Part shown: positions 1 through 7,900 of the stretch, piece by piece
Numbering within the stretch: the first letter of the stretch is position 1
Layout of the letters: every line of letters starts with the position of its first letter
Source: Actinomycetota bacterium
Lineage (GTDB): Bacteria; Actinomycetota; Acidimicrobiia; Acidimicrobiales; JAMCPL01
Assembly: GCA_023379675.1 (NCBI GenBank)
Contig: JAMCPL010000021.1
Span: forward strand, 1 to 64,000
Length of the DNA: 64,000 nt
Direction: 5' to 3'
The notes under the pieces: model-generated
The model's input: the letters and a program-made list of their open reading frames with translations, nothing else
The model's database searches: none
What the model was told of the DNA's origin: nothing
Translations under genes and position numbers: made by a program

Positions 1-1204
1 TCTCCCCAGCTGGCCAGATGGTGAGGTATCCCGAGCCGGTCGTGTTCGTCGCGGTGACGGTTGCCGCGACCGCGCTGACCCCCGAGGAGGGGATCCCGTC
101 GACGCCTGCGACCTGGGCGGTGATGGTGCTCTGGGGCGCACCGTAGGTGAACGCGTTGCCGTAGCCGTCCACCGCCACGCAAAAGCTCGTCGTTGGACAT
201 GAGACGGATCTGAGGCCGTAGTAGCCGCTCGGGGCGATCGGGACCGGTGTCCACCAAGAGGTGCCATTCCAGGTGAGCGCGTTGCCATTGTAGTCCACCG
301 CCACACAAAAGCTCGTAGTTGGACATGAGACGGAGTTGAGGGAGTTGTTGTTGTTGTTGGTATCAATCTGTTGACCAAATGACCAAGTGCCGTTGGAGTA
401 AGTGAACTCATAGCCATTAGCATCCACCGCCACACAAAAGCTCGTAGTTGGACATGAGACGGAGGTGAGGCCGTTCGCGTCGATCAAGGCCGGCTGCGAC
501 CAAGAGGTGCCATTCCAGGTAAGCGCGTAGCCGCCGACGTCCACCGCCGCGCAAAAGCTCGAAGAGGGACACGAGACGGAGTCGACGCTGCCGCCGCTCG
601 CGTTGATCGAGGACGTCTGCGACCAAGAGGCGCCGTTCCAGGTAAGCGCGTTGCCATTGTCGTCCACCGCCACACAGAAGCTCGAAGAGGGACACGAGAC
701 GGAGGTGAGGCCGCCGTTCGGGTCGATCGAGACCGGCTGCGACCAAGAGGTGCCATTCCAGGTAAGCGCGTCGCCGCCCCCCACCGCCACACAGAAGCTC
801 GAAGAGGGACACGAGACGGAGGTGAGGCCGCCGCCGTTCGCGTCGATCAAGGCCGGCTGCGACCAGGACGGCCCTGCCGATCCGGCCTGGAGCGTGCCAA
901 GGCCAGCGTTCGCGCTCGGCAGCTTCTCGCCCGCGCAGAAGCTCGGCTCCGGCAAGGCGGCACAGCGAGTGTCGACGAGCCGTACTGGTGTCATCGGGTG
1001 GTAGAGCCCTGAGCCGTCCGGTTCTGTGGTGAGCGGAGCGCCGGCCCTCTGGGCGCTCGGTGCGACCGCCGCGGACGCAACTGTCATGGACGCGATCGGA
1101 ACGTAGAGCAACGGTACGACCATTGCGGTGCCAACAACAAGTACGAGTGCCACGGGTGTGTGATGCCACCGGCGCCTCCGGTGGCGAATCTCATAAGAGT
1201 TCAT
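1..1204 (-). CDS. Secreted actinobacterial repeat protein, 3' end beyond window
   Basis: The gene reads from ATG at 1204 (or GTG at 1213) and runs off the left edge with no stop. A purine-rich AAGGAGGAGGAC lies just upstream. The N-terminus has Arg/His-rich residues, then one hydrophobic segment (LVLVVGTAMVVPLLYV), so it is probably exported or anchored. Next comes PVRLVDTR, typical of the start of a wall-associated domain in actinobacterial secreted proteins. Six repeats follow with the core SVSCPSSSFCVAVD and a trailing LTWNGTSW. After the repeats the sequence returns to GIPSSGVSAVAATVTATN and GYLTIWPAGE, the second half of the same domain. No catalytic domain is visible in the part present. 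The two conserved Cys per repeat suggest disulphides. Function unknown; surface or adhesive role is a guess. Confidence 0.8.
   Translation of the reverse strand, partial: MNSYEIRHRRRRWHHTPVALVLVVGTAMVVPLLYVPIASMTVASAAVAPSAQRAGAPLTTEPDGSGLYHPMTPVRLVDTRCAALPEPSFCAGEKLPSANAGLGTLQAGSAGPSWSQPALIDANGGGLTSVSCPSSSFCVAVGGGDALTWNGTSWSQPVSIDPNGGLTSVSCPSSSFCVAVDDNGNALTWNGASWSQTSSINASGGSVDSVSCPSSSFCAAVDVGGYALTWNGTSWSQPALIDANGLTSVSCPTTSFCVAVDANGYEFTYSNGTWSFGQQIDTNNNNNSLNSVSCPTTSFCVAVDYNGNALTWNGTSWWTPVPIAPSGYYGLRSVSCPTTSFCVAVDGYGNAFTYGAPQSTITAQVAGVDGIPSSGVSAVAATVTATNTTGSGYLTIWPAGE
160..880 (-). repeat. Six ~120-bp in-frame repeats inside the secreted protein gene
   Basis: The segment coding for SxxSFCVAVD recurs at about 180, 303, 432, 550, 673 and 790, a spacing of 117-129 bp (39-43 codons). 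Each unit codes for a Trp/Ser-rich strand, a short linker and the SVSCP-SFC core. A partial seventh unit lies at 840-880. The two groups of copies differ in one patch (PTTSFC on the left, PSSSFC on the right), which suggests two rounds of duplication. Confidence 0.85.
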
Positions 1205-1267
1205 CGTCTTCACGTCCTCCTCCTTCGCTCTGGTACCAGATTGAAGTGGACCCCATTTGTTAGACAA

Positions 1268-1401
1268 ACTGAGGGCCTTGGTTCACTCGTGTATCTTCCC
1301 GCTTCGGACGATGGCGGTTCGTCGAGGTGGCTGATCCCTACGAGGGTGCGGACATGATCCGCGCCATCGTCGCTGAGACCGCAACTGCAGGAGCTATCTG
1401 A
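1268..1401 (+). pseudogene. C-terminal remnant of an unidentified gene
   Basis: An open frame with no start codon ends at the TGA at 1399-1401 and reads RWRFVEVADPYEGADMIRAI followed by VAETATAGAI. Its stop overlaps the start codon of the methyltransferase remnant, as in an operon. The frame is closed upstream by a TGA near 1266, so only about 43 codons survive. It looks like the tail of a gene that once preceded the methyltransferase, but I do not recognise the family. Confidence 0.4.
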
Positions 1402-1844
1402 TGGCACCCCGTAAAGCGACTGCGCCGAGGCAGGTCAAGTCGACAACCCATGCAGACAAGCGAACGAACATCCCCACCGAGGAGCTTCGAGACTTCGTCG
1501 CCGACGATGAGCGGAACCCGATTCCCGTTGTGTACGAGCGTCCTTTGCTCCACCCACGAGACCCGGATGCCGATCCACAGCTCATCTGGCGAGGGATGAC
1601 TGCAGTGGAACAGCGCGGTGAGGTACCTCTGCCCGAAGGTGTTCGCATCCATCAGCCTGACAACCTCCAATCGCAGGGCGCATCTTCCTCACCTCAACCC
1701 TTCGAGTACCGAGGGAAAAGGTATCTACAGGAAGTAGCTCTCACTGGAAAGTCAACTGCCCGGATTCAAGCGACTGCAAACCGTATCAGCCGCTGGCAAG
1801 CTGTAAGATGCCTACGTGATAGGTTCCCGCCACAGGCCTGGTGA
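1401..1844 (+). pseudogene. Wrecked site-specific adenine DNA methyltransferase (type III Mod/COG2189-like)
   Basis: The start (HADKRTNIPTEELRDFVADD, then RDPDADPQLIWRG) matches the N-terminus of adenine methyltransferases of the Mod family. The sequence then jumps to GVRIHQPDNLQSQGASSSPQ and PFEYRGKRYL, which in the family lies hundreds of residues later, so the catalytic DPPY region is deleted. After RGKRYL the frame breaks: a shifted frame reads PGSSSHWKVN, a third reads GFKRL, and the annotated frame ends VRCLRDRFPPQAW. Each matches successive pieces of the family's central region. I infer one internal deletion and at least two frameshifts. The 3' end overlaps the start of the FGGY kinase by 29 bp. 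Confidence 0.6.
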
Positions 1845-3543
1845 TTACGTCCTCGCCATTGATCTCGGCACCGGAGGACCAAAGGTCGCTTTGCTATCTC
1901 CATCCGGCGAGATACTCGCCTGTACTTCACGATGCATCAGTACCACATTCCTGCCCGGAGGTGGTGCTGAGCAACATCCCGAAGAATGGTGGTGTGCCAT
2001 AGTAGATGCGACCAGGGCCGCGCTGGAGATCTCCGGTATCGATCCAAAGAAAGTCGTTGGTATCGGTTGCACGGCCCAGTGGTCAGGGACAGTAGCGTGC
2101 GACATGACTGGCGAGCCGCTGAGACCGGCCATCATCTGGATGGACTCACGAGGATCGGCTGGCTTGAAACACCAGGTAAGCGGGTTTCCAGGCATCATGG
2201 GATACCACATACCAAAGATCATACGATGGATCCATCTGACAGGTGGTGCTCCGGGTCTATCGGGCAAGGATCCTCTTGCTCATATCCTGTGGATACGGCA
2301 GCATGAGCCTGCACTGTACAGCGAGACATACAAGTTCCTCGAACCCGTCGACTGGATAGGCATGAGGCTCACCGGCATTGCGAGCGCATCGCATGATTCA
2401 ATTTGCCTGCACTGGGTGACCGATAACCGGGACATTCACAATATTCGCTATTCGAAAAAGCTGCTGAAAATGTCAGGCATAGAGCCATCACAACTGCCTG
2501 ACCTCGTGCCATCAGGATCCGTGATGGGCCATTTGAGCGCGCAAGCCGCAACAGAGTTGGGACTGCCGGGGGGTCTCCCGGTAATAGCCGGTTCGGGTGA
2601 CATTCATTCCGCCGTGATCGGTTCAGGTGCAATCGACGACTTCGAGCTTCATCTTTACATAGGGACGTCATCATGGATATCGTGCCACGTACCCTTCAAG
2701 AAGACCGATGCGCTGCACAATATCGCATCCATCCCGTCTGCATTTCCCGGGCGTTACCTGGTGGCCGACGAACACGAGACTGCAGGCGCATGTTTGGATT
2801 TCCTGGCGTCCACCCTGCTCGGCGGAGTAGACGATACGACAGCCAATGATCGACATCACAGGGAAGTAAAGACCCATCCCGGTAAGCAGGTAAGCACTGG
2901 GGACCGGAGTGATGCCGAGAGTCATAACGCTGACGCTGGACTTGCAATGCCGGTACCTCCACCCAGCTACACCAGGAGCGAGGAACGCATACCGAAACAC
3001 TTCTACGAATACATGGAACAGGCGGCATCGCGGGCCGTTCCCGGGTCGGGAGGCGTCGTCTTCACGCCTTGGCTGAATGGTGAGCGCTCGCCAGTGGACG
3101 ATCACACCATCAGGGGCGGGTTTCACAACCTGTCCCTTTTTACAACACAGGATGATATGATACGCTCGGTCTACGAGGGAGTAGCCTTCAATTCCAGATG
3201 GCTCCTGGAGTCAGTCGAATCCTTCACCGGCCGTCGATGCAAGGAGTTGACATTCATAGGCGGTGGGGCTCGGTCCAGGCTATGGGCACAGATACACGCT
3301 GACATCCTGCAACGCAGAGTGATTCCCCTGCATGACCCGGTAATGGCAAATGTCCGTGGTGCCGGGATCCTGGCGCTTCTGGCGCTCGGTATGATCACCA
3401 GGGACGATATTGGCGGCATGGTTACGAGAGACACACCCTTGGAACCAGACAGCAGGGTTTCAACCACCTATGATGGTCTTTACAGGGAGTTTGTCAATAT
3501 ATATCGGAAGAACCGCAAGATTTACAGGAGACTCAATGCTTGA
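1816..3543 (+). CDS. FGGY-family carbohydrate kinase (xylulokinase-like)
   Basis: The protein (575 aa) starts with the ATPase phosphate-1 motif LAIDLGTGGPKVAL and contains the sugar-kinase elements IIWMDSRG, PVIAGSGDIHSAVIGSGA, GERSPVDDHTIRGGF and, near residue 480, the adenosine loop FIGGGARSRLWAQI. The family phosphorylates free sugars or polyols with ATP in the cytoplasm; the substrate cannot be read from sequence. Residues about 340-390 form a hydrophilic insert not usual in xylulokinase. GTG at 1816 is the only start upstream of the ATPase motif, and it has no strong ribosome-binding site. The stop overlaps the start of the next gene by 8 bp, so the two are probably translationally coupled. 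Its product may therefore be, or lead to, the next enzyme's substrate. Confidence 0.85.
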   Translation: MIGSRHRPGDYVLAIDLGTGGPKVALLSPSGEILACTSRCISTTFLPGGGAEQHPEEWWCAIVDATRAALEISGIDPKKVVGIGCTAQWSGTVACDMTGEPLRPAIIWMDSRGSAGLKHQVSGFPGIMGYHIPKIIRWIHLTGGAPGLSGKDPLAHILWIRQHEPALYSETYKFLEPVDWIGMRLTGIASASHDSICLHWVTDNRDIHNIRYSKKLLKMSGIEPSQLPDLVPSGSVMGHLSAQAATELGLPGGLPVIAGSGDIHSAVIGSGAIDDFELHLYIGTSSWISCHVPFKKTDALHNIASIPSAFPGRYLVADEHETAGACLDFLASTLLGGVDDTTANDRHHREVKTHPGKQVSTGDRSDAESHNADAGLAMPVPPPSYTRSEERIPKHFYEYMEQAASRAVPGSGGVVFTPWLNGERSPVDDHTIRGGFHNLSLFTTQDDMIRSVYEGVAFNSRWLLESVESFTGRRCKELTFIGGGARSRLWAQIHADILQRRVIPLHDPVMANVRGAGILALLALGMITRDDIGGMVTRDTPLEPDSRVSTTYDGLYREFVNIYRKNRKIYRRLNA

Positions 3544-4945
3544 AGAGGAGTTCGATTTCATCACGGAAGTGCTCGAATCCGAGTTGCGCCCGTACAAGGA
3601 TTCGCACAAGGTCTACCGGAACCTGCCGGTGGAAGGCAGGAGTCATTCCGAAATACTGGCCGAGATGAGGGAACTGTCAAGCAGCGAGGAAGGCAAGTGG
3701 AAAGATGGATACGCATCCGGAGCGGTATACAACGGAGATCCTTACCATACGGACTTTCTCAGTGAAGTCTACGCCATCAACTCCCAGGCCAATCCGCTCC
3801 ACCCCGACATCTGGCCAAGCGCCATCAAATACGAGGCCGAGATAGTAGCCATGACGGCGTCACTTTTCGGAGGGGGTAAAGACGGCGTCCCAAGTGTGTG
3901 TGGCACTGTATCCTCTGGTGGAACAGAAAGTATCATGCTCGCCATGCGAGTATATCGAGACTGGGCACGTACGGAAAAGGGTATTGGCGAACCTCAAATA
4001 GTCGCTCCGCTCAGTGCCCATGCTGCATTTGAAAAGGCCGCGCAGTGCTTTGACATGGAACTGGTGAAGGTAGGGTTGAATGACCGATGGGAAGCGGATG
4101 TGGACGCAATGCGCCATGCAATCACCGCCAGGACTGCGGTTATAGTCGGTTCCGCTCCTTGCTTTCCGCATGGGATCATAGACCCCATTGAAGATCTCTC
4201 CCGGCTGGCGTCGGAAGCAGGGACCGGCCTGCATGTCGATTCCTGCCTGGGCGGTTTCGTGCTGCCGTTTGCCAGGCAACTGGGCCGCTCCATACCGCCA
4301 TTCGACTTCCACCTGCCAGGGGTAACCTCTCTCTCTGCCGACACGCACAAGTTTGGCTATGCCGCCAAGGGAACCTCAGTCATCCTCTACCGTGACGCCA
4401 GGTTGCGCAGGTACCAGATGTACACCACCACTACCTGGATGGGCGGGCTGTACTACTCCCCCACGTTCGCTGGTAGCAGACCCGGGGCGCTGTCAGCGGA
4501 GTGCTGGGCTGCCATGATTGCCTTCGGGCAATCAGGATACCTGAAGGCCACCAAAGCTATCCTCGAAGCGGCCGATCAGATCAAGGAAGGCATAACAGCA
4601 ATAGATGGCTTGGAAATATTAGGTAACCCCCTGTCCGTAATCGCTTTCACCTCACCGGAAATGGACATCTACGCCATTGCAGATGCCATGACCAGGCGTG
4701 GCTGGAGCTTGAATGGACTCCAGAATCCACCGGCCGTGCATCTGTGTGTTACGCTGCGCCACACCATCGATGGAGTGGTTGCGCGGTTCTTGGAGGACCT
4801 CGCTTCATCGGTGCAGGAAGTAAAACGCATACCTGGTACCTTGGGGGTGATGACCCCTATCTATGGCATGGCCGGAGCAATAGAGACCCGCGGCGAAGTC
4901 CAAGAACTGCTGCTACGCTACGCCGATCTTCAATTCAAGACGTGA
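3536..4945 (+). CDS. PLP-dependent decarboxylase / sphingosine-phosphate-lyase-like aldolase
   Basis: ATG at 3536 is preceded by ACAGGAG and overlaps the kinase stop. The 469-aa product is a fold-type I PLP enzyme of the group II decarboxylase / S1P-lyase family. It shows VCGTVSSGGTESIMLAMRVY for phosphate binding, HVDSCLGGFVLPF (the Asp that contacts the pyridine nitrogen) and SADTHKFGYAAKG with the Schiff-base lysine at about residue 272. The family either decarboxylates amino acids or cleaves phosphorylated amino alcohols to an aldehyde phosphate and phosphoethanolamine. Coupling to a sugar/polyol kinase favours a phosphorylated substrate and lyase chemistry, but this is inference. No membrane anchor like that of eukaryotic S1P lyase is present. 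Confidence 0.85.
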   Translation: MLEEEFDFITEVLESELRPYKDSHKVYRNLPVEGRSHSEILAEMRELSSSEEGKWKDGYASGAVYNGDPYHTDFLSEVYAINSQANPLHPDIWPSAIKYEAEIVAMTASLFGGGKDGVPSVCGTVSSGGTESIMLAMRVYRDWARTEKGIGEPQIVAPLSAHAAFEKAAQCFDMELVKVGLNDRWEADVDAMRHAITARTAVIVGSAPCFPHGIIDPIEDLSRLASEAGTGLHVDSCLGGFVLPFARQLGRSIPPFDFHLPGVTSLSADTHKFGYAAKGTSVILYRDARLRRYQMYTTTTWMGGLYYSPTFAGSRPGALSAECWAAMIAFGQSGYLKATKAILEAADQIKEGITAIDGLEILGNPLSVIAFTSPEMDIYAIADAMTRRGWSLNGLQNPPAVHLCVTLRHTIDGVVARFLEDLASSVQEVKRIPGTLGVMTPIYGMAGAIETRGEVQELLLRYADLQFKT

Positions 4946-5098
4946 CCAGGTTACCTGCAACTGGTTGCTTACTGACCGCGGCGATGCACGCCGCAAGCTC
5001 CACCTACGCCAACGGTTTGCGTAATGTATATGGGTACGCCACGTACAGGGGGCAAGCTAATGGCGCAGCCGACCATGTATGCGAACACCGCTATGCGG

Positions 5099-5104
5099 TA
5101 TAAT
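5099..5104 (+). promoter_or_regulatory. Consensus -10 box upstream of the GNAT gene
   Basis: A perfect TATAAT sits 60 bp before the probable GTG start of the acetyltransferase. No good -35 hexamer is visible at 16-18 bp. The 219-bp gap after the lyase gene suggests the GNAT gene has its own promoter. Confidence 0.4.
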
Positions 5105-5164
5105 CTACCAACGAGTTAGCTTGCAGGCAGGCGAATCAGTGCCATAAGGTGCAGGAGGTTGGAA

Positions 5165-5851
5165 GTGGGCGAACAGGGCAAGATAGTGCATGTCGGTGAT
5201 CTGGCGGTAAGGCCCTACGAGGCAAAGGATCGTGCCAGTGTAAGGTATATCTGTTACGTGACCGGATACATGGGGGAACCCATCGACTGGCAGTGGAGGG
5301 ATGCCAAGAGCCTGGCTGATGCATTCTCCGGCTACTACACCGACCGCGAACCCGAATCGTCCTTTGTAGTCGAGGCAAAGGATGGCGAGGTGATCGGCTA
5401 CCTGCTGGGCTGCAAAGACAGTACGCGCGCATGGGCACCGGAAAGAGTGGTCATACGACATGTTTTTACGAGGGGCATAGCTTTCATGCCTGGAACTGCC
5501 GGTTTTATATGGCGATCAGCTCGTGATATTGTTGCCGACTCCGTGATGCGCCGGCTGGACCATTCCACCTTGTTCGACCCGCGCTGGCCCGCCCATTTGC
5601 ACATAGATCTGCTACCCGAAGCAAGAGGCAAAGGCGCTGGCGCAGCACTCATGAGATGCTGGCTGGACACCTTGCGTGCTGAAAATATACCAGGGTGCCA
5701 CTTGGGTACACTGGCCGAGAACCATGCTGCAATCGCTTTCTTCGAATCCATGGGGTTCCGGAAAATAGGCAAGCAGCCGCCTGTCCCGGGTCTGCGTTCC
5801 AGAGACGGTAAGCGCCTGCACGGCCAACTCATGGCGCAGGACCTAGCCTAG
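5165..5851 (+). CDS. GNAT-family N-acetyltransferase
   Basis: The GTG at 5165 is chosen because GCAGGAGG ends 6 nt upstream; a TTG at 5159 would touch the ribosome-binding site. The product (228 aa) has a GNAT core in its C-terminal half: HLHIDLLPEARGKGAGAALM is the acetyl-CoA pyrophosphate-binding motif A (RGKGxG/A), followed by ENHAAIAFFESMGFRKIG, the motif B region. The N-terminal half (VRPYEAKDRASVRYICYVTG) is the alpha-1/alpha-2 region. It transfers an acetyl group from acetyl-CoA to an amine; the substrate is unknown. The gene converges with the hydrolase gene downstream, with only 24 bp between stops. Confidence 0.8.
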   Translation: MGEQGKIVHVGDLAVRPYEAKDRASVRYICYVTGYMGEPIDWQWRDAKSLADAFSGYYTDREPESSFVVEAKDGEVIGYLLGCKDSTRAWAPERVVIRHVFTRGIAFMPGTAGFIWRSARDIVADSVMRRLDHSTLFDPRWPAHLHIDLLPEARGKGAGAALMRCWLDTLRAENIPGCHLGTLAENHAAIAFFESMGFRKIGKQPPVPGLRSRDGKRLHGQLMAQDLA

Positions 5852-5875
5852 CAGCCACGAGGCAAGATACAACCA

Positions 5876-7489
5876 TTACGGCAGGCGCCAGCCCGCGGCC
5901 ACGCCATAAGGCCACCTGCTGATCAGCGAGCACCCCTGGCTCCGCTGCCCATGCAGGAACTGGCTGACCTCGTACATTACCTCTGGCGCGTAGGCCATCT
6001 CGGTATGAGTGAGCAGCAAGGGACAGCCTTGGGTCGCATGAGGCACCGCCACTCGACCTGCCATGCTCGCATCGTAAGCCGATTCAATAGCAATAGCATT
6101 CACTCCACTGGGCAACGCGGCGGAAAACAATCTTTGAGCATCGCGGGCCGATACCATTCTGATCAGTAACGGGCTGCGCGATGTCACTGTACCAAAATTG
6201 ATTGATCTGCCCAGCCTGGTGATCATCCGTAAACCGAGAGATCCGACAATGCCGGGGCCGGATCCCCCTATTGCATAACCGATGGAATGAGACATCGGGG
6301 CAAGTAGAACCACCTCCCTTACGGGGCTCCCCTTCCATCCTTTCAGCGCGTCCCACACCACCCAGGCCCCAGATGAATGCGCCACCACCGTAACCGGGGA
6401 TGGCAAATGCTCGACCTCCTGCCTGAACAGCGATACTGACCTGCTCAACGGCTGCATAGTGTCTGGACGCCTATATGGTTTGCCGGACCTTATGGGACAT
6501 CTTGCCTCTCCCTGAGCAGTTCCGTTTCCCAGCCCGGCATAGGAATAGTAAGTGGTATCGCTGCAGGTAAAGCCTATCGCCTCTGGCCGTAGGCCAAACA
6601 GCGCTCCATACCCGCTGGCGGTATCTATTCCTGCCACGAGAAAGAGACTGCCCCGTAAATGTGGCGGTGACCCGGAAAGTTCGGGAGCCCTTACCGGGAA
6701 AGCCACCCCGGCCATGACCAGCGCAGCAACCGCAATCCACGCAAGCAGCCTCTTCATCCCCACGGATATCTCCGATACCCTGCCGGTATGACCGGAACGA
6801 AGGTAGCGAGCTGTGTAGAAGGTGAGTATTCCCGAAATGACCACGCCAAGCATGTCTCCCGCCCTGCCCGCACTGGTTGCACCGGCCACACCTGCTCCGA
6901 TGAGTGTCAGCGCCACCAAATAAACCATCATTACCGGTATGTTGAAACCCGATTGCAGCCCAGACTTCATTGCCGAAAACAGCCCGCCATGGGGAGAAAG
7001 CTTCGACCATGACGCATCACGAGACCATCCGCCTCGTGGCCTGCCGGCATCCTGGCGCCATAAGAGGGGCGACACGGCCAATGCCACCAGTGCAGACAGT
7101 ACCAGGCCTGCCCAGAACAAGGGGGAATACAGGATCGCCTGCCCGGAATAGACAAGCTCTGCTGCAATGTATGAAGGGATCAATGCCACCAGGTAAAAGC
7201 GCAGTGCCAGCCACCAGACGCTGCCGCTCCAGGTCGAAGCTACTAGAAACGAGAGAATTGTGGAGCGTACCACCAAGTCGGCGGCCAGCAGTACAACAAA
7301 AATCATCACCGATGGTGATTTCGCCAGCAGCAGGCCAATGTCCGAGATCAGCCCGAGCGGTGGCAGGGCCACCTCGTGGGTGATGCCCGGCCAGGCAGGC
7401 AAGGCTCCAGACTCCATGAGTATCACCACCAGAGCCACGAGCACGATTAGAGGCCAGGCGGGAACGGTCCTGCTGGGTGTTTGATGCAT
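5876..7489 (-). CDS. Polytopic membrane protein with C-terminal alpha/beta-hydrolase domain
   Basis: The N-terminal 250 or so residues hold about six hydrophobic segments (for example WPLIVLVALVVILMESGALP and VMIFVVLLAADLVV). The C-terminal third has the serine-hydrolase elbow VVAHSSGAWVVW with the presumed nucleophile at about residue 372, preceded by GSLFLVAGIDTASGYGALFG and followed by REVVLLAPMSHSIGYAIGG. This suggests a membrane-tethered esterase or lipase facing the outside. Catalytic Asp and His cannot be assigned with certainty. I chose ATG at 7489 because it lies just before the first hydrophobic segment. An in-frame ATG at 7597 would add 36 polar residues, and neither start has a strong ribosome-binding site. 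Substrate unknown. Confidence 0.65.
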   Translation of the reverse strand: MHQTPSRTVPAWPLIVLVALVVILMESGALPAWPGITHEVALPPLGLISDIGLLLAKSPSVMIFVVLLAADLVVRSTILSFLVASTWSGSVWWLALRFYLVALIPSYIAAELVYSGQAILYSPLFWAGLVLSALVALAVSPLLWRQDAGRPRGGWSRDASWSKLSPHGGLFSAMKSGLQSGFNIPVMMVYLVALTLIGAGVAGATSAGRAGDMLGVVISGILTFYTARYLRSGHTGRVSEISVGMKRLLAWIAVAALVMAGVAFPVRAPELSGSPPHLRGSLFLVAGIDTASGYGALFGLRPEAIGFTCSDTTYYSYAGLGNGTAQGEARCPIRSGKPYRRPDTMQPLSRSVSLFRQEVEHLPSPVTVVAHSSGAWVVWDALKGWKGSPVREVVLLAPMSHSIGYAIGGSGPGIVGSLGLRMITRLGRSINFGTVTSRSPLLIRMVSARDAQRLFSAALPSGVNAIAIESAYDASMAGRVAVPHATQGCPLLLTHTEMAYAPEVMYEVSQFLHGQRSQGCSLISRWPYGVAAGWRLP

Positions 7490-7900
7490 TGTCCCGCCAG
7501 GAGGAGTGAGTTTTGAACTCGCAACACCCCCAAGGTTCGACGGGTGGCGTTCTTTCGAGAATGGCTTGTCCCATCGCGGCGATCTGCTACTGAACATACA
7601 GAAACGCTAGCCGCTCGGCTGCATCTTGTAAAGACATGCCTGGCATGATGCGCTGGAGTAACAGTCGCAGCTTAGCACTTTGTGATCAAGCTCGGGGTGA
7701 TCTATAGGGCATCGCAGGTGCTTGAGATGCATGCTACAAGTATTCTAGTATAAGCTAGAAATAGGATTAAGCGCCAAGTGGATCTGGCGCAGCCAGGACA
7801 AGGAGGGCAAAATGGAGAAACATAGGGTCGGCGGGAGCGCGCTATTATTTACGAGATGGACCACCAGTAATGTATCACCACACGCATCTGCTGCGGGCAG
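7490..7900. other. Intergenic region between the hydrolase and acs genes
   Basis: About 410 bp (300 bp if the longer hydrolase start is used). I see no further gene, RNA or clear repeat. It should hold the hydrolase promoter and the acs terminator, but no convincing -35/-10 pair or hairpin stands out. Confidence 0.5.

Noticed and set aside
417-1169. 250-aa Arg-rich minus-strand ORF
   Set aside because: It is a shadow of the secreted repeat protein; the frame used by that gene has a membrane segment and conserved SVSCP-SFC repeats, whereas this frame is compositionally biased.
7500-7560. tRNA-like GGTTCGA sequence
   Set aside because: The flanks do not fold into a cloverleaf on either strand.
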